Shown here one piece after another: positions 14,683-23,424 of a stretch of DNA of 64,000 nt. The stretch lies in NCBI RefSeq assembly GCF_900155555.1, contig NZ_FUHN01000005.1:1-64000 (forward strand). Reading direction: 5' to 3'. Each line of letters begins with the position of its first letter. The first letter of the stretch is position 1. The notes beneath the pieces are model-generated. The model had not been told where the DNA came from. It did no database searches and was given only the letters and a program-made list of their open reading frames with translations. Made by a program: the position numbers and the translations under genes. The stretch comes from Mobilibacterium timonense. Lineage in GTDB: Bacteria > Bacillota > Clostridia > Peptostreptococcales > Anaerovoracaceae.

Positions 14683-16021
14683 GACACGGAGTAAGCGTTC
14701 CGCTATTATCATCATGGGCCTCGCCCTATTTGCTACACAGTTTGGAGCCGGAAACCTGATCTTCCCTCCGTTCCTGGGAAGAGATACAGGCTCCCACTGG
14801 TTCATCGGATTTATTGGATTCTTCCTGATGGACGTAGGACTCGCAGTTGCCGCCATTATTTCTGTAGTGGCCAACAAAAAAGGCACGATGGACGGCGTCA
14901 CCGACAGGATAGGAAAGATCCCAGGTAAGATAATGGTCAGTGCAATCATCATCTGCCTCGGACCGCTGATCGCCATCCCGCGTACAGCCGCCACGACCTA
15001 CGAGATGGGTATAAAAGCACTTTTACCATCCATCCCGCTCTGGCTCTTCGGACTGATCTTCTACGGGATCACGCTCCTGCTGGTGATCAGGCCTACCAAA
15101 GTAGTCGACATCATCGGCAACTACCTCACACCTATTCTTCTCGCAGTTATGGTGCTGCTGATCGTTGCAGGCATCATTCACCCTATCGACACTGCCACTC
15201 TGGTACACGGCGCTAAGCCTCTGAATGCCGGTATCGTCAACGGATACCAGACACTGGACGGCATCGGCGGAGTTCCTCAGGCTCTGATGATGATCACCGC
15301 TGCCACCGCATACGGCTATACGAAGAAAGAGGACATCCGTGATACCGTCGCCGGTTCGGCTCTGATCTCTGGTACCCTCCTGGCGCTCGTATACGGCGGA
15401 CTAACATATCTGGGCTCCACAGTTTCCGGCGTTGCCGCAGCACAGGGCCTGGATCAGGCACCTCTTCTCATGTTCATCACAGGAAAGCTCCTGGGCAACT
15501 TCGGTGCCATCGCCCTCACTATCATCGTACTGATGGCATGCCTGACGACATCCATCGGACTCTCATCAGTAGTGGGCGACTATTTCGAGACACTTTCCAA
15601 CGGAAAGCTGCAGTATAAGAAGACAGTTGTCACTGTCATCATCATCAGCTACGCGCTTTCCAACTTCGGACTGACTAACATCATCAAGCTTGCAGGACCT
15701 ATCCTGGGCATCCTGTACCCGCCGATGATCGTGCTGGTCATCTTCGCCCTCCTGGACGGAGTCGTAAAGAACGACCACATTGCAGGACTGGGAGCATATT
15801 TCGCCCTGGCGGCGAGCCTTATGGCCAACCTGCCTATGGGACCTCTTTCCGACTTTATCGCAAAGATGCCATTCGCATCTGACGGCCTGGGATGGATCGT
15901 TCCGGCCCTGATCGGATGCATCATCGGAGCGTTCATCAAGATGCCGGCAGACCATGAGAAGATCTCGGATAAGATCAGAAAGGACATGGAAGACGGTATG
16001 GATCTCGACCTGAACAACTGA
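14666..16021 (+). CDS. brnQ: Branched-chain amino-acid carrier BrnQ (copy 1)
   Basis: A 451-residue LIVCS-family Na+- or H+-coupled symporter for Leu, Ile and Val with 12 predicted membrane segments. The opening GLALFATQFGAGNLIFPPFLGRDTG is the family signature. A second copy at 23425-24765 is closely similar over its whole length. The ribosome site nearest this ATG is weak (AAAGG 11 bases away), whereas GGAGGAGG lies farther upstream before a mini-ORF. It is followed by two hairpins. Confidence 0.92.
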   Translation: MENNGKTRSKRSAIIIMGLALFATQFGAGNLIFPPFLGRDTGSHWFIGFIGFFLMDVGLAVAAIISVVANKKGTMDGVTDRIGKIPGKIMVSAIIICLGPLIAIPRTAATTYEMGIKALLPSIPLWLFGLIFYGITLLLVIRPTKVVDIIGNYLTPILLAVMVLLIVAGIIHPIDTATLVHGAKPLNAGIVNGYQTLDGIGGVPQALMMITAATAYGYTKKEDIRDTVAGSALISGTLLALVYGGLTYLGSTVSGVAAAQGLDQAPLLMFITGKLLGNFGAIALTIIVLMACLTTSIGLSSVVGDYFETLSNGKLQYKKTVVTVIIISYALSNFGLTNIIKLAGPILGILYPPMIVLVIFALLDGVVKNDHIAGLGAYFALAASLMANLPMGPLSDFIAKMPFASDGLGWIVPALIGCIIGAFIKMPADHEKISDKIRKDMEDGMDLDLNN

Positions 16022-16046
16022 TCCGGAAAAAAATTGAATACTATCG

Positions 16047-16087
16047 TCAGGGTCACTGCGCTTCTCATTTTTCCGCAGTTTCCCTGA
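16047..16087 (+). repeat. Hairpin without T-run just after brnQ copy 1
   Basis: TCAGGGTCACTGCG pairs at 12 of 14 positions with CGCAGTTTCCCTGA. It stands immediately before the terminator at 16095 and may protect the 3' end of the transcript. Confidence 0.45.
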
Positions 16088-16094
16088 ATGAAAA

Positions 16095-16133
16095 GGCTGC
16101 AGAGCAGGGCAATGCCGTTCCGCAGTCTTTTTT
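16095..16133 (+). terminator. Terminator after brnQ copy 1
   Basis: GGCTGC (16095-16100) pairs with GCAGTC (16122-16127), enclosing a smaller GGC/GCC stem, then six T. Confidence 0.6.
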
Positions 16134-16261
16134 ATTTACCAGATCCAATACAAGGTGATACTTACACAGATTTTTGTGCATGAGCTTCATATTCCCGCGA
16201 TTGACGGCGGGAGAAACGGGTCCTAAAATGATACCCGAAAAAAGGACTGGAGGTATTTTGT

Positions 16262-16603
16262 ATGTTTGGGCTTGGAAAAGCATATCCGTATATCGGCGGC
16301 GCGGAGACCGGCGACCCGCGGTCCGACCGGAAAAACGCCGTTAAGATCGGCGACTCGCAGTTTGGCGACGAGGCGTTCTATTTTTACAAGGACGGCACGC
16401 TCTTTTATATTCCATACTCTGCCGTCACATCAGTCGCCTCTCTTATGATGCCGGAACACCATTCCTGCTGCTCCGGCGGCAGCACCATCGACGTTCCAAC
16501 AGTCATGGTCCACTGCGGCAGCGAGAGCGTTAAGCTCTCATATACCAGCACAGAATCAGGCGACAGAGCGGAAAAGATCATACAGGAAAAGATGTCCCGC
16601 TGA
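16262..16603 (+). CDS. Small hypothetical protein (113 aa)
   Basis: A soluble protein with AFYFYKDGTLFYIPYSAVTSV followed by a segment rich in Cys/Ser/Gly (HHSCCSGGSTIDVPTVMVHCG) and a basic helical end. The pattern of short strands followed by a helix resembles PH-like domains, but no family is recognised. A clear GGAGG site is 8 bases before the ATG. It is convergent with the peptide-deformylase-like gene. Confidence 0.65.
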   Translation: MFGLGKAYPYIGGAETGDPRSDRKNAVKIGDSQFGDEAFYFYKDGTLFYIPYSAVTSVASLMMPEHHSCCSGGSTIDVPTVMVHCGSESVKLSYTSTESGDRAEKIIQEKMSR

Positions 16604-16618
16604 GCTCAGGTCCGTGCG

Positions 16619-17029
16619 TCAGATCAGTATGCCCTCCAGGTGGTCCATCTCGTGCTGGCAGATCTGGGCGGGCCACCCGCTGAGCTTCAGCTGCTGCTTC
16701 TTCCACTTCATGTCGTAGAATTCCACCCGGATGTTTTCATACCGGGTGGTTTTTCTGGTTCCAGCAAGCGACAGGCACCCCTCCTCTGCCTCATAAGGAG
16801 TGTCCTTGCTCACGATGACCGGATCGAACATCACCACGTCTGCCATCCCGATATTCACGATTATCACCCGCTTCTTTATCCCTATCATGTTCGCGGCCAT
16901 GCCCACGCACCGGTCGCGGTTCGCCGCCAGGGTATCCCGCAGGTCGGTCCCGACCTGGAGATCCTCCCGCGTGGCCGGCTCCGACTTCTGGCTGAGGAAC
17001 AGCACGTCTTTCATTATTGGTCTGATCAC
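16619..17029 (-). CDS. Peptide deformylase family protein with altered motif I
   Basis: A 136-residue protein with EEGCLSL (metal Cys) and QHEMDHLEG (metal His pair and catalytic Glu), the metal site of peptide deformylases. Motif I, normally GxGxAAxQ, reads VGMAANMIG, placing Met where the transition-state-stabilising Gln belongs. It is also shorter than typical Def (about 150-170 residues). It may be a divergent deformylase or a related hydrolase; the main def gene is not in the window. Confidence 0.8.
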   Translation of the reverse strand: MIRPIMKDVLFLSQKSEPATREDLQVGTDLRDTLAANRDRCVGMAANMIGIKKRVIIVNIGMADVVMFDPVIVSKDTPYEAEEGCLSLAGTRKTTRYENIRVEFYDMKWKKQQLKLSGWPAQICQHEMDHLEGILI

Positions 17030-17124
17030 GTTCTTCTCCCTTCACGTTCGCATTTGGTGTATATTATTATCATCCATTTATATCTGTTGCGCAAACTCAC
17101 AGTAAGATCCAGGAGGCATTTCTC

Positions 17125-17415
17125 ATGATAAAGATATATGGCATGGAGACCTGTCCTGACTGCACTTTTGTCGAAGAGCAGATCGAGGGCAAATCTGAAT
17201 TCCAGGTGATCGACATCGGCGAGCACGTTAAGAACATGAAGGAATTCATAAGTATCCGCGACGTGGATCCGGCATTCGACGAGATAAGGGGCACAGGATC
17301 GCTGGGGATCCCATGCTTCGTGCGGGAAGACGGAAGCGTGACTCTCGCGCCGGAGGACGTGGGTCTGAAGAGCAGAGAGAAGAGCGCGTGCCGCATAGAC
17401 GGCAGGGGATGCTAA
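17125..17415 (+). CDS. Glutaredoxin-like protein
   Basis: A 96-residue thioredoxin-fold protein with the redox motif CPDC at residues 10-13 and a cis-Pro region GSLGIPCFVRED. The tail after about residue 75 contains two more Cys (SACRIDGRGC). A ribosome site (CCAGGAGG) lies 9 bases before the ATG. It is 29 bases upstream of a gamma-carbonic-anhydrase gene and probably co-transcribed with it and with fic. Confidence 0.8.
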   Translation: MIKIYGMETCPDCTFVEEQIEGKSEFQVIDIGEHVKNMKEFISIRDVDPAFDEIRGTGSLGIPCFVREDGSVTLAPEDVGLKSREKSACRIDGRGC

Positions 17416-17444
17416 ACTTTTTTCAGGAGGAACACACGGCAAAG

Positions 17445-17933
17445 ATGAATATCGACGAATCAGCATACATCGCCCCGGGAGTGAAGCTCTCCGGGGATGA
17501 CATAACCATCGGCAAAAACAGCAGCGTGTGGCACAACGCCGTGCTCCGCTGCAGCGGCGACAAACACATCCGCATCGGCGACGACACAAACATACAGGAT
17601 CTGTCCATGGTGCACGTGTCCACGACCTGCTCCACGGATGTCGGCGACGGTGTGACCGTCGGGCACATGTGTATCATCCACGGCTGCACCATCGGCGACA
17701 ACACCCTGATCGGCATGGGGTCCACCATAATGGACGGCGCGAAGATCGGCAGGAACTGCATCATCGGCGCCGGTTCTCTGGTGACTAAGGGAAAAGATAT
17801 ACCCGAGGGGTCCATGGCTTTCGGCCGTCCCGCGAAAGTGATCCGCCAGCTCACAGACGAGGAGATCCGGGGCATCAGGTCGTCTGCCGAGGAGTACATC
17901 GAGGAATCCAGGCTCCAGATGGAGCATCTTTAA
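17445..17933 (+). CDS. Gamma-carbonic anhydrase family (left-handed beta-helix) protein
   Basis: A 162-residue hexapeptide-repeat protein. Zinc-binding histidines are in place: MVHV, VTVGHMC and CIIHGC. The beta-helix runs from residue 10 to about 135, then a C-terminal helix. The start at 17445 matches the family start MNIDESAYIAPGV; an in-frame ATG at 17409 overlaps the previous stop and AGGAGG at 17424-17430 is rather far from 17445. Catalysis of CO2 hydration is not certain in this family. Confidence 0.85.
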   Translation: MNIDESAYIAPGVKLSGDDITIGKNSSVWHNAVLRCSGDKHIRIGDDTNIQDLSMVHVSTTCSTDVGDGVTVGHMCIIHGCTIGDNTLIGMGSTIMDGAKIGRNCIIGAGSLVTKGKDIPEGSMAFGRPAKVIRQLTDEEIRGIRSSAEEYIEESRLQMEHL

Positions 17934-17938
17934 CAGCC

Positions 17939-18706
17939 ATGACGAACACTGCATACGAAAAGATCGTGAATGAATGGCGAAGCAGGCCCCTGAACTCGCC
18001 TTCGGACGTGGATACCGTGCTGGACAATTTCAGGGTGCTTTTCGCGTACAATTCGAACAAGATCGAGAACCCGGATACCACCTGGCACGACACCCGTGAG
18101 ATCTTCCTTAACGGGCGCGTCACCGGGTACACCGGAGAACTCCGGACGCTTTTTGAAATACAGAACCAGAAGAACTGCTACGGCTTCCTAAGGAACAAGA
18201 TAGTCGGCCGCGGAGCCGTCACTCCGGATCTGATAAAGGAGACGCACCGGATCCTTATGGCAGGGTGCTATGATGAGGCGAGGTGGGATCAGGGTGAGCG
18301 GCCGGGAAAATACAAGATCCATGACTATGTGACCGGAGATGGTGTCGGTGCCGCTCCCGAGGATGTTCAAGTCGAGATCGAGAGTTTGTGTCATGAAATA
18401 GAAGTAGTTCCGAATGATAGGATACTCACCGCAGCAGCATACTTTCACCTGAGATTCGAGTCCATCCACCCCTTCGCTGATGGGAACGGCAGGACCGGAA
18501 GGACTCTGATGAACTATTACCTGATGACGCACGGATATCCTCCGACTATCATTTACGAAGAAGACAAAGTGACCTATTACATGGCTCTGGCTGTCTACGA
18601 CAAGACTGAAGAGATCAGTGGATTCGAGGATCTTCTCCGGGAGCAGACTGTAAAAACATGGTCGCGGGCTCCAAGGCCGGGGAAAAAGCTTATGACTTTC
18701 CTGTAA
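17939..18706 (+). CDS. Fic domain protein
   Basis: A 255-residue protein with the complete Fic motif HPFADGNGRTGR (about residues 179-190), which transfers AMP or a related group to protein hydroxyls. The N-terminal SNKIEN (about residues 37-42) fits the [S/T]xxxE[G/N] inhibitory-helix motif of class II Fic proteins, so activity is probably self-restrained. No separate antitoxin gene is adjacent. It starts 5 bases after the gamma-carbonic-anhydrase stop, so it belongs to that operon. Targets are unknown. Confidence 0.9.
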   Translation: MTNTAYEKIVNEWRSRPLNSPSDVDTVLDNFRVLFAYNSNKIENPDTTWHDTREIFLNGRVTGYTGELRTLFEIQNQKNCYGFLRNKIVGRGAVTPDLIKETHRILMAGCYDEARWDQGERPGKYKIHDYVTGDGVGAAPEDVQVEIESLCHEIEVVPNDRILTAAAYFHLRFESIHPFADGNGRTGRTLMNYYLMTHGYPPTIIYEEDKVTYYMALAVYDKTEEISGFEDLLREQTVKTWSRAPRPGKKLMTFL

Positions 18707-18751
18707 AAATCTTAGTGATCACGCCAGATCGCGATATGGCGCACACTCAAA

Positions 18752-18777
18752 AAGAAGGCGAATCGCTCTCTTTTTTT
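18752..18777 (+). terminator. Terminator after fic
   Basis: An imperfect stem (AGAAGGCGA / TCGCTCTCT) is followed by seven T. Confidence 0.5.
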
Positions 18778-18849
18778 CATGAAAAACATATCTTTCTAGT
18801 GATGGTTCCGCCTGTTTCTCGATAGCCTTGAAAGAGGCGGCCTGTGCCG

Positions 18850-19737
18850 TTATGCCTCTCTCCCGTGACATATGCCCCGATAATATTCCAGGAGTTCCTG
18901 CACTCGTGGGTCATCTTTTTTGTCCTCCGGACAGACTGCATAGACGGTCCACGGTATTGAGTCTTCTATTTCCACGCAGCGGAGGTCTTTTGACCAGGCC
19001 GTGGATCTGTGGAAATCCACATCCACTCCTGTGCCCTGCCTTTCTGCGGTGAACTTGTATATCAGCTCACCTTCCATCGTCTTGATGTGTATATCCGGGG
19101 TGAAGCCTACCTCGCTGCATCGTTTCAGGATAGCGTGATAGCTGTAGAACCTCTCGTTGAGGGTTATCAGCTTTTCGCCATCCAGGTCACGCATCTCAAC
19201 GGAGCTCTTGTCATACATCGGGTGCCCGGGGTAGAACACTGCGCTGAAAGGGCGGCTGAATATCTTTTCCATGTGCAGCTTATCGCTGTCTATCTTTCCT
19301 ATCACAAAAGCAACGTCCAGGTCCTTCCGCAGGATTCTTTCCCTGATCTCATCGTTGAGGTCCTCCGTCCACTGAGTGTAGTCCAGCAGGTGTTTTTCCT
19401 TGAACCTCTCCATCCTGTCAATATCGAAGATGTTGAGCACGCCGCAGGAATATCCTATGCGAAGCTTATTTTCTCCTCTGCTGATCCTCTGCATCTCCAT
19501 CTTGATGTCCTGGAGCTCGTTGATCAGCCCTGAGCACCTGCTGTAGAAAAGCCGGCCGCTCTCTGTTGGCATCAGCCCCTGCTTCGTACGGTAAAACACC
19601 GGAGCACCGAGTTCCTCCTCCAGACGATCAAGAACTTTTCCAAGCCCCTGAGGGCTCATATACAGCGCTCCCGCCGCCTTGTTCAGGCTCCCCATCTCGT
19701 AGCAGGCAATAAAATATCCGATCGTCCTGGTGTCCAT
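18850..19737 (-). CDS. LysR family regulator (1)
   Basis: A 295-residue LysR protein: winged helix at residues 1-60 (MGSLNKAAGALYMSPQGLGKVLDRLEEELGAPVFYR) and a two-lobed effector-binding domain (about 90-290). The start at 19737 is chosen because AAAGGAGG is then 6 bases away; an ATG at 19743 would be too close. It is divergent from a membrane-protein frame and an old-yellow-type reductase. A perfect dyad is upstream. Confidence 0.9.
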   Translation of the reverse strand: MDTRTIGYFIACYEMGSLNKAAGALYMSPQGLGKVLDRLEEELGAPVFYRTKQGLMPTESGRLFYSRCSGLINELQDIKMEMQRISRGENKLRIGYSCGVLNIFDIDRMERFKEKHLLDYTQWTEDLNDEIRERILRKDLDVAFVIGKIDSDKLHMEKIFSRPFSAVFYPGHPMYDKSSVEMRDLDGEKLITLNERFYSYHAILKRCSEVGFTPDIHIKTMEGELIYKFTAERQGTGVDVDFHRSTAWSKDLRCVEIEDSIPWTVYAVCPEDKKDDPRVQELLEYYRGICHGREA

Positions 19738-19790
19738 AAGCATCCTCCTTTCCGAAGATTATAATCTACGGACCGCTGCGCGGGTATAGT

Positions 19791-19811
19791 GTATAAACAA
19801 AAAGTTTATAC
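19791..19811. promoter_or_regulatory. Dyad operator candidate upstream of LysR 1
   Basis: GTATAAAC-AAAAA-GTTTATAC is a perfect 8-bp inverted repeat, 54 bases upstream of the lysR start, in the divergent region where LysR proteins normally bind. Confidence 0.5.
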
Positions 19812-19935
19812 GTTTCTACCGACTTCTGATAGTCTCCGGGGCGAGATATTGATAAATTATAGACGATCCGGATGAACGATTATTTCACAAGATCACCAGG
19901 CTTTCAACATCTCCAATGTTTTCAAGATCTGGGCC

Positions 19936-20274
19936 ATGGTGACATTCGTGGTTCTGACCGTAAGCATCTTCGTTCCGTATGTTAAGTGGGGCAACGCATC
20001 AGCGGCGGCTCTCCACCTCAAGGAGGGCACCATCGGATTCAAGCTGGTAGCCGGGATCATCCCGTCCCTCATCCTCAACACATTTAACACTGTCATCGTA
20101 TCCGGTGCCAGCATCATGTACAGCGAGACGATACCGGCCGCTGCACAGACCGGGATCTGGATAGAAGCGATCATCCACGACTGGCCGATATGCCTCGTCG
20201 TATCCTACATTGCAGCCTTCGCTGCAGAGGCCATCGGCAAAAAAGTAGCAGAGAGAAACATGCTCTCCGCCTGA
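19936..20274 (+). CDS. Unrecognised small membrane protein, possibly 5'-truncated
   Basis: A 112-residue frame with three hydrophobic segments (about 1-18, 35-58, 75-100) ending IGKKVAERNMLSA. The general look recalls DUF2798-like membrane proteins but this is not firm. The ATG at 19936 has no ribosome site, and the same frame stays open and protein-like upstream (NISNVFKIWAMV), so the original start may have been lost. It lies 65 bases upstream of the reductase gene on the same strand. Confidence 0.4.
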   Translation: MVTFVVLTVSIFVPYVKWGNASAAALHLKEGTIGFKLVAGIIPSLILNTFNTVIVSGASIMYSETIPAAAQTGIWIEAIIHDWPICLVVSYIAAFAAEAIGKKVAERNMLSA

Positions 20275-20339
20275 CGCATCCTATCGACCGGCGCCTCCAA
20301 AGCTTTTTACAGAAAGAAACATCACAGAAAGGAATCATC

Positions 20340-22295
20340 ATGAACACTAAGTACCCTCACCTTCTCCAGCCTATCACCCTGGCCGGGACCACATTCAGGA
20401 ACCGCATCTTCTCCGCACCGATGGGCGGCACGGACATCACCCCGGACTGCTCCATCGGGCCGAAGACCACGAAATTCTATGAGCTTCGGGCAAAAGGCGG
20501 TGCCGCTGCAGTGACAGTTTCCGAGTGCGTAGTTCACGAGACGGATGGAAGTCACATGTTCCGCCTGAGGCTCTCCGTTCCGGGCAGCCTGCCGAGTTTC
20601 ACCTACACTGCCGACGCCATCAGAAGGCACGGAGCCATCCCTTCGGTGGAACTTTCCCACTCCGGCCAGTTCGGCGGCACGTATCTCGCGGACAAGAACA
20701 AGCAGCACTCCCTCGTGCAGTACGGACCTTCCGCCAGGATCAGGGAAGACGGAGTAGAGGTGAAGGAACTGACGAAGGAGCTGATTGACGAGATTGTTGC
20801 CGCATATGGCGAGACCGCCGCACTGGCAAAAAGAGCTGGGTTCGAGATGGTCATGATCCACGGCGGACACGGCTGGCTGATCAACCAGTTCCTCTCACCA
20901 CTCTTCAACCACCGCACTGACGAGTACGGAGGGAGCTTCGAAAACAGGGTTCGTTTCGCCAGAGAAGTCGCTGCATCTGTGAGAGCGGCCGTGGGTCCTG
21001 CCTTCCCTATCGAGTTCCGCATGAGCGGGGATGAGTTCGTGGAAGGCGGCTACCACCTGGATGAGGGAGTCGGGATCGCCCAGGCCATAGAGGAATACGT
21101 GGACCTCATCCACGTCAGCGCAGGAACGTACCAGAAAACTTTTGGAATAACCCATCCTTCGTGGTTCGAGCCTCACGGCAGGAACGTGTATCTGGCTGCG
21201 GAGATAAAAAAGCACGTTTCCAAACCTGTTGCCACCATCGGCGGTCTTAACGATCCGGCCATGCTGGAGGAGATCATCGCATCCGGCAAGGCAGACGTCG
21301 TGGAGATGGCAAGGGCTCTCCTCGCCGATCCCGAGCTGCCTCACAAGGTCGCCGAAGGAAGAGAGGACGAGATCGTACGCTGCCTCCGCTGCTTCACATG
21401 CATGGCGGAACGCGCCAATACATTTACACGCCGCTGCACCGTTAATCCTTTGATTGGAAGAGAAGACGAGGGTCTCGGTGAGGTCCAGCCGGCCCCTGTA
21501 AAAAGAAAGGTCCTCGTGGTCGGCGGAGGTCCCGGCGGCCTCTACGCGGCATATACCGCTGCCCGCCGAGGCCATGAGGTCATACTCTGTGAGGCAGGTG
21601 ACCAGTGTGGAGGACTGCTAATCGGTGAATCCGCCCTGCCGCCTAAATATGAGATGTACCAGCTGGGCGGCACGTATGAACTCCTGGCAAGAAGAGCCGG
21701 AGTTGAGATCCGCCTGAACACGAGAGTAGACGCCGATTACGTGAAGAATGAGTCCCCTGATGCGCTGATCGTTGCCGCCGGAAGCTCCCCTGCAGTACCT
21801 CCGATCCCTGGTCTCAGAGAGAGCAGCAAGATGGTGGTTGCCGAGGATTACCATCTCAAGCAAAATGAAATTGGCCAGAAGGTCATCATTCTGGGAGGCG
21901 GTCTGGTTGGCTGTGAGCTGGCCGCAGTTCTGGGAGACCTGGAAAAAGAGGTGCACGTGGTCGAGATGAGGGACACCCTCTGCCCTGATGCCAACGTGCG
22001 CTACAGACCTCTGCTCATGAAGAAGCTGGAAGAGACAGGTGTCCACATCCACACCTCTTCGCCATGCCAGTCAGTGAACGACGACGGAATCGTGTGCAAA
22101 GACGCAAACGGCGACGAGTTCCAGATAGATGGAGATTCCATCATCTGCGCACTGGGACTCAAGGCTAAGACAAACGCGGTGGAGGAGCTGCGCGGACTGA
22201 CTCCGCAGTTCGCATCGATTGGCAACTGCGTAAAACCTAACACCATAACCTACGCCGTGTACCAGGGATATCACGCTGCCTTGGACATACACTAA
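20340..22295 (+). CDS. FMN/FAD/4Fe-4S old-yellow-type NADH:flavin oxidoreductase
   Basis: A 651-residue enzyme of the 2,4-dienoyl-CoA reductase / enoate reductase / BaiC-BaiH group. An FMN-binding TIM barrel (about 1-350) includes HGGHGWLINQFLSPLFNHRTDEYGG; the 4Fe-4S cysteines are in CLRCFTC and RRCTVNP; then FAD and NAD(P) Rossmann motifs VVGGGPGG (near 393) and ILGGGLVG. It likely reduces an activated C=C bond with NAD(P)H. GAAAGGA is 7 bases before this ATG. A bile-acid role cannot be assumed, as no other bai gene is present. Confidence 0.88.
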   Translation: MNTKYPHLLQPITLAGTTFRNRIFSAPMGGTDITPDCSIGPKTTKFYELRAKGGAAAVTVSECVVHETDGSHMFRLRLSVPGSLPSFTYTADAIRRHGAIPSVELSHSGQFGGTYLADKNKQHSLVQYGPSARIREDGVEVKELTKELIDEIVAAYGETAALAKRAGFEMVMIHGGHGWLINQFLSPLFNHRTDEYGGSFENRVRFAREVAASVRAAVGPAFPIEFRMSGDEFVEGGYHLDEGVGIAQAIEEYVDLIHVSAGTYQKTFGITHPSWFEPHGRNVYLAAEIKKHVSKPVATIGGLNDPAMLEEIIASGKADVVEMARALLADPELPHKVAEGREDEIVRCLRCFTCMAERANTFTRRCTVNPLIGREDEGLGEVQPAPVKRKVLVVGGGPGGLYAAYTAARRGHEVILCEAGDQCGGLLIGESALPPKYEMYQLGGTYELLARRAGVEIRLNTRVDADYVKNESPDALIVAAGSSPAVPPIPGLRESSKMVVAEDYHLKQNEIGQKVIILGGGLVGCELAAVLGDLEKEVHVVEMRDTLCPDANVRYRPLLMKKLEETGVHIHTSSPCQSVNDDGIVCKDANGDEFQIDGDSIICALGLKAKTNAVEELRGLTPQFASIGNCVKPNTITYAVYQGYHAALDIH

Positions 22296-22316
22296 AATAC
22301 GAGTGGATTTTAAAAA

Positions 22317-22346
22317 GTGGACAGGTACGGCCTGCTCCGCTTTTTT
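22317..22346 (+). terminator. Terminator after the flavin oxidoreductase
   Basis: GGACAGG pairs imperfectly with CCTGCTCC and is followed by six T; it lies between convergent genes. Confidence 0.55.
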
Positions 22347-22376
22347 GTTTTCGTCACCGGATACACGATTGCAGTC

Positions 22377-23249
22377 TTATTTTGCAGAAAAGATCTTCCT
22401 TATGAATGACGTCAGCTTCTTCGCTTCTTTCGACAGGTGGTGCGGGTCGTACACCAGCTTCAGCGCCGTCATAAACACCTCGTCCATCGGCACGATGTAA
22501 AACGTGGAATCCTCCGGGATCTCGAATCTCGGAACTATGGCGAAGCCCTTCGACAGATTCACCACCAGCTGCTGGTTGGCGATGGAGTCGATGGTCCTGA
22601 TGTCCCCGATATCGACACCGAATCTGCTTTTCAGGCCCGCCTTCGCGTATCTGTGATATGCCGGATCGTCGGTCTTAGTGATCATCGGAAGGGACTTGAT
22701 CACGCCCTCCACCGAACCGAACCGCATCATCGCCGTCTCCGAGCAGATGAGACACTCTTTTTCCCCGGGAAGATCGATGGTCCTGAATGGTTTCATCTGA
22801 GCGTCATCTCCCTCCGGCCTTATGTTCAGCAGCAGAAGAACGTCCAGCTTGCCATCGCCCAGGTCCTCCACAAGGGCGTCGCGCTCGCCGAATGAGATGT
22901 CGAATACGATCTCGGGGTTGTTTGCCTGGAAAAGCTGGAATTCCGGAATGGAATGATGCTCTCCCTCGATGCCCGTGCGAATGCGGGGGCCGCTGGTGAC
23001 GCGAAGGTCGCTTTTCACGTCCTCGTACATCGCGGACAACGTCTGCATCTTGTCGTAGAAGGCCTTACCCTTTTCCGTGAGGGTGCACCCCTTGTTGTTG
23101 CGGTAGAAAAGCTTGCATTCCAGCTCTGTTTCCAGGGAATTGATATATTTGCTCATGGCCGCCTGTGTGATCTGGCACTTCTGTGCAGCCTTCGTAAAGT
23201 TGCATAGCTCGGCAGCCGTAAAAAAATAGTTGATTTTGTCGATATCCAT
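22377..23249 (-). CDS. LysR family regulator (2)
   Basis: A 290-residue LysR protein with N-terminal winged helix (LCNFTKAAQKCQITQAAMSKYINSLETELECKLFYR) and a periplasmic-binding-like effector domain. GGGGGGA precedes the ATG. It is divergent from the second brnQ and convergent with the flavin oxidoreductase; either could be its target. A dyad in the shared promoter region favours brnQ. Confidence 0.9.
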   Translation of the reverse strand: MDIDKINYFFTAAELCNFTKAAQKCQITQAAMSKYINSLETELECKLFYRNNKGCTLTEKGKAFYDKMQTLSAMYEDVKSDLRVTSGPRIRTGIEGEHHSIPEFQLFQANNPEIVFDISFGERDALVEDLGDGKLDVLLLLNIRPEGDDAQMKPFRTIDLPGEKECLICSETAMMRFGSVEGVIKSLPMITKTDDPAYHRYAKAGLKSRFGVDIGDIRTIDSIANQQLVVNLSKGFAIVPRFEIPEDSTFYIVPMDEVFMTALKLVYDPHHLSKEAKKLTSFIRKIFSAK

Positions 23250-23319
23250 ATGAAGTCCCCCCTCTTTACTGGTCCTGAAAACATTTTAGTCACCTGTGGC
23301 GCGCAATTCAACCAGAAAT

Positions 23320-23340
23320 AACTTTTGGTTGTCGCACGAT
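23320..23340. promoter_or_regulatory. Candidate LysR site between lysR 2 and brnQ copy 2
   Basis: AACCA-N11-TGGTT is a perfect 5-bp dyad with the 11-base spacing typical of LysR boxes. It lies 70 bases from the lysR start and 85 bases from the brnQ start. Confidence 0.45.
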
Positions 23341-23424
23341 TTCTATTATTCATTTTTCATAGGACGACAAGCATGATAATCTCTTGGAGTATGTGATAGA
23401 AATGTTTAGTCTTGGAGAAAAATA

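Noticed and set aside
17409-17444. Upstream ATG as start of the gamma-carbonic-anhydrase gene
   Set aside because: It overlaps the previous stop and adds residues absent from the family; the internal ATG at 17445 matches the usual N-terminus.
20340-22295. BaiCD/BaiH bile-acid dehydroxylation enzyme
   Set aside because: The architecture is the same, but no other bai gene is in the window and many enoate reductases share it, so only the general family is claimed.
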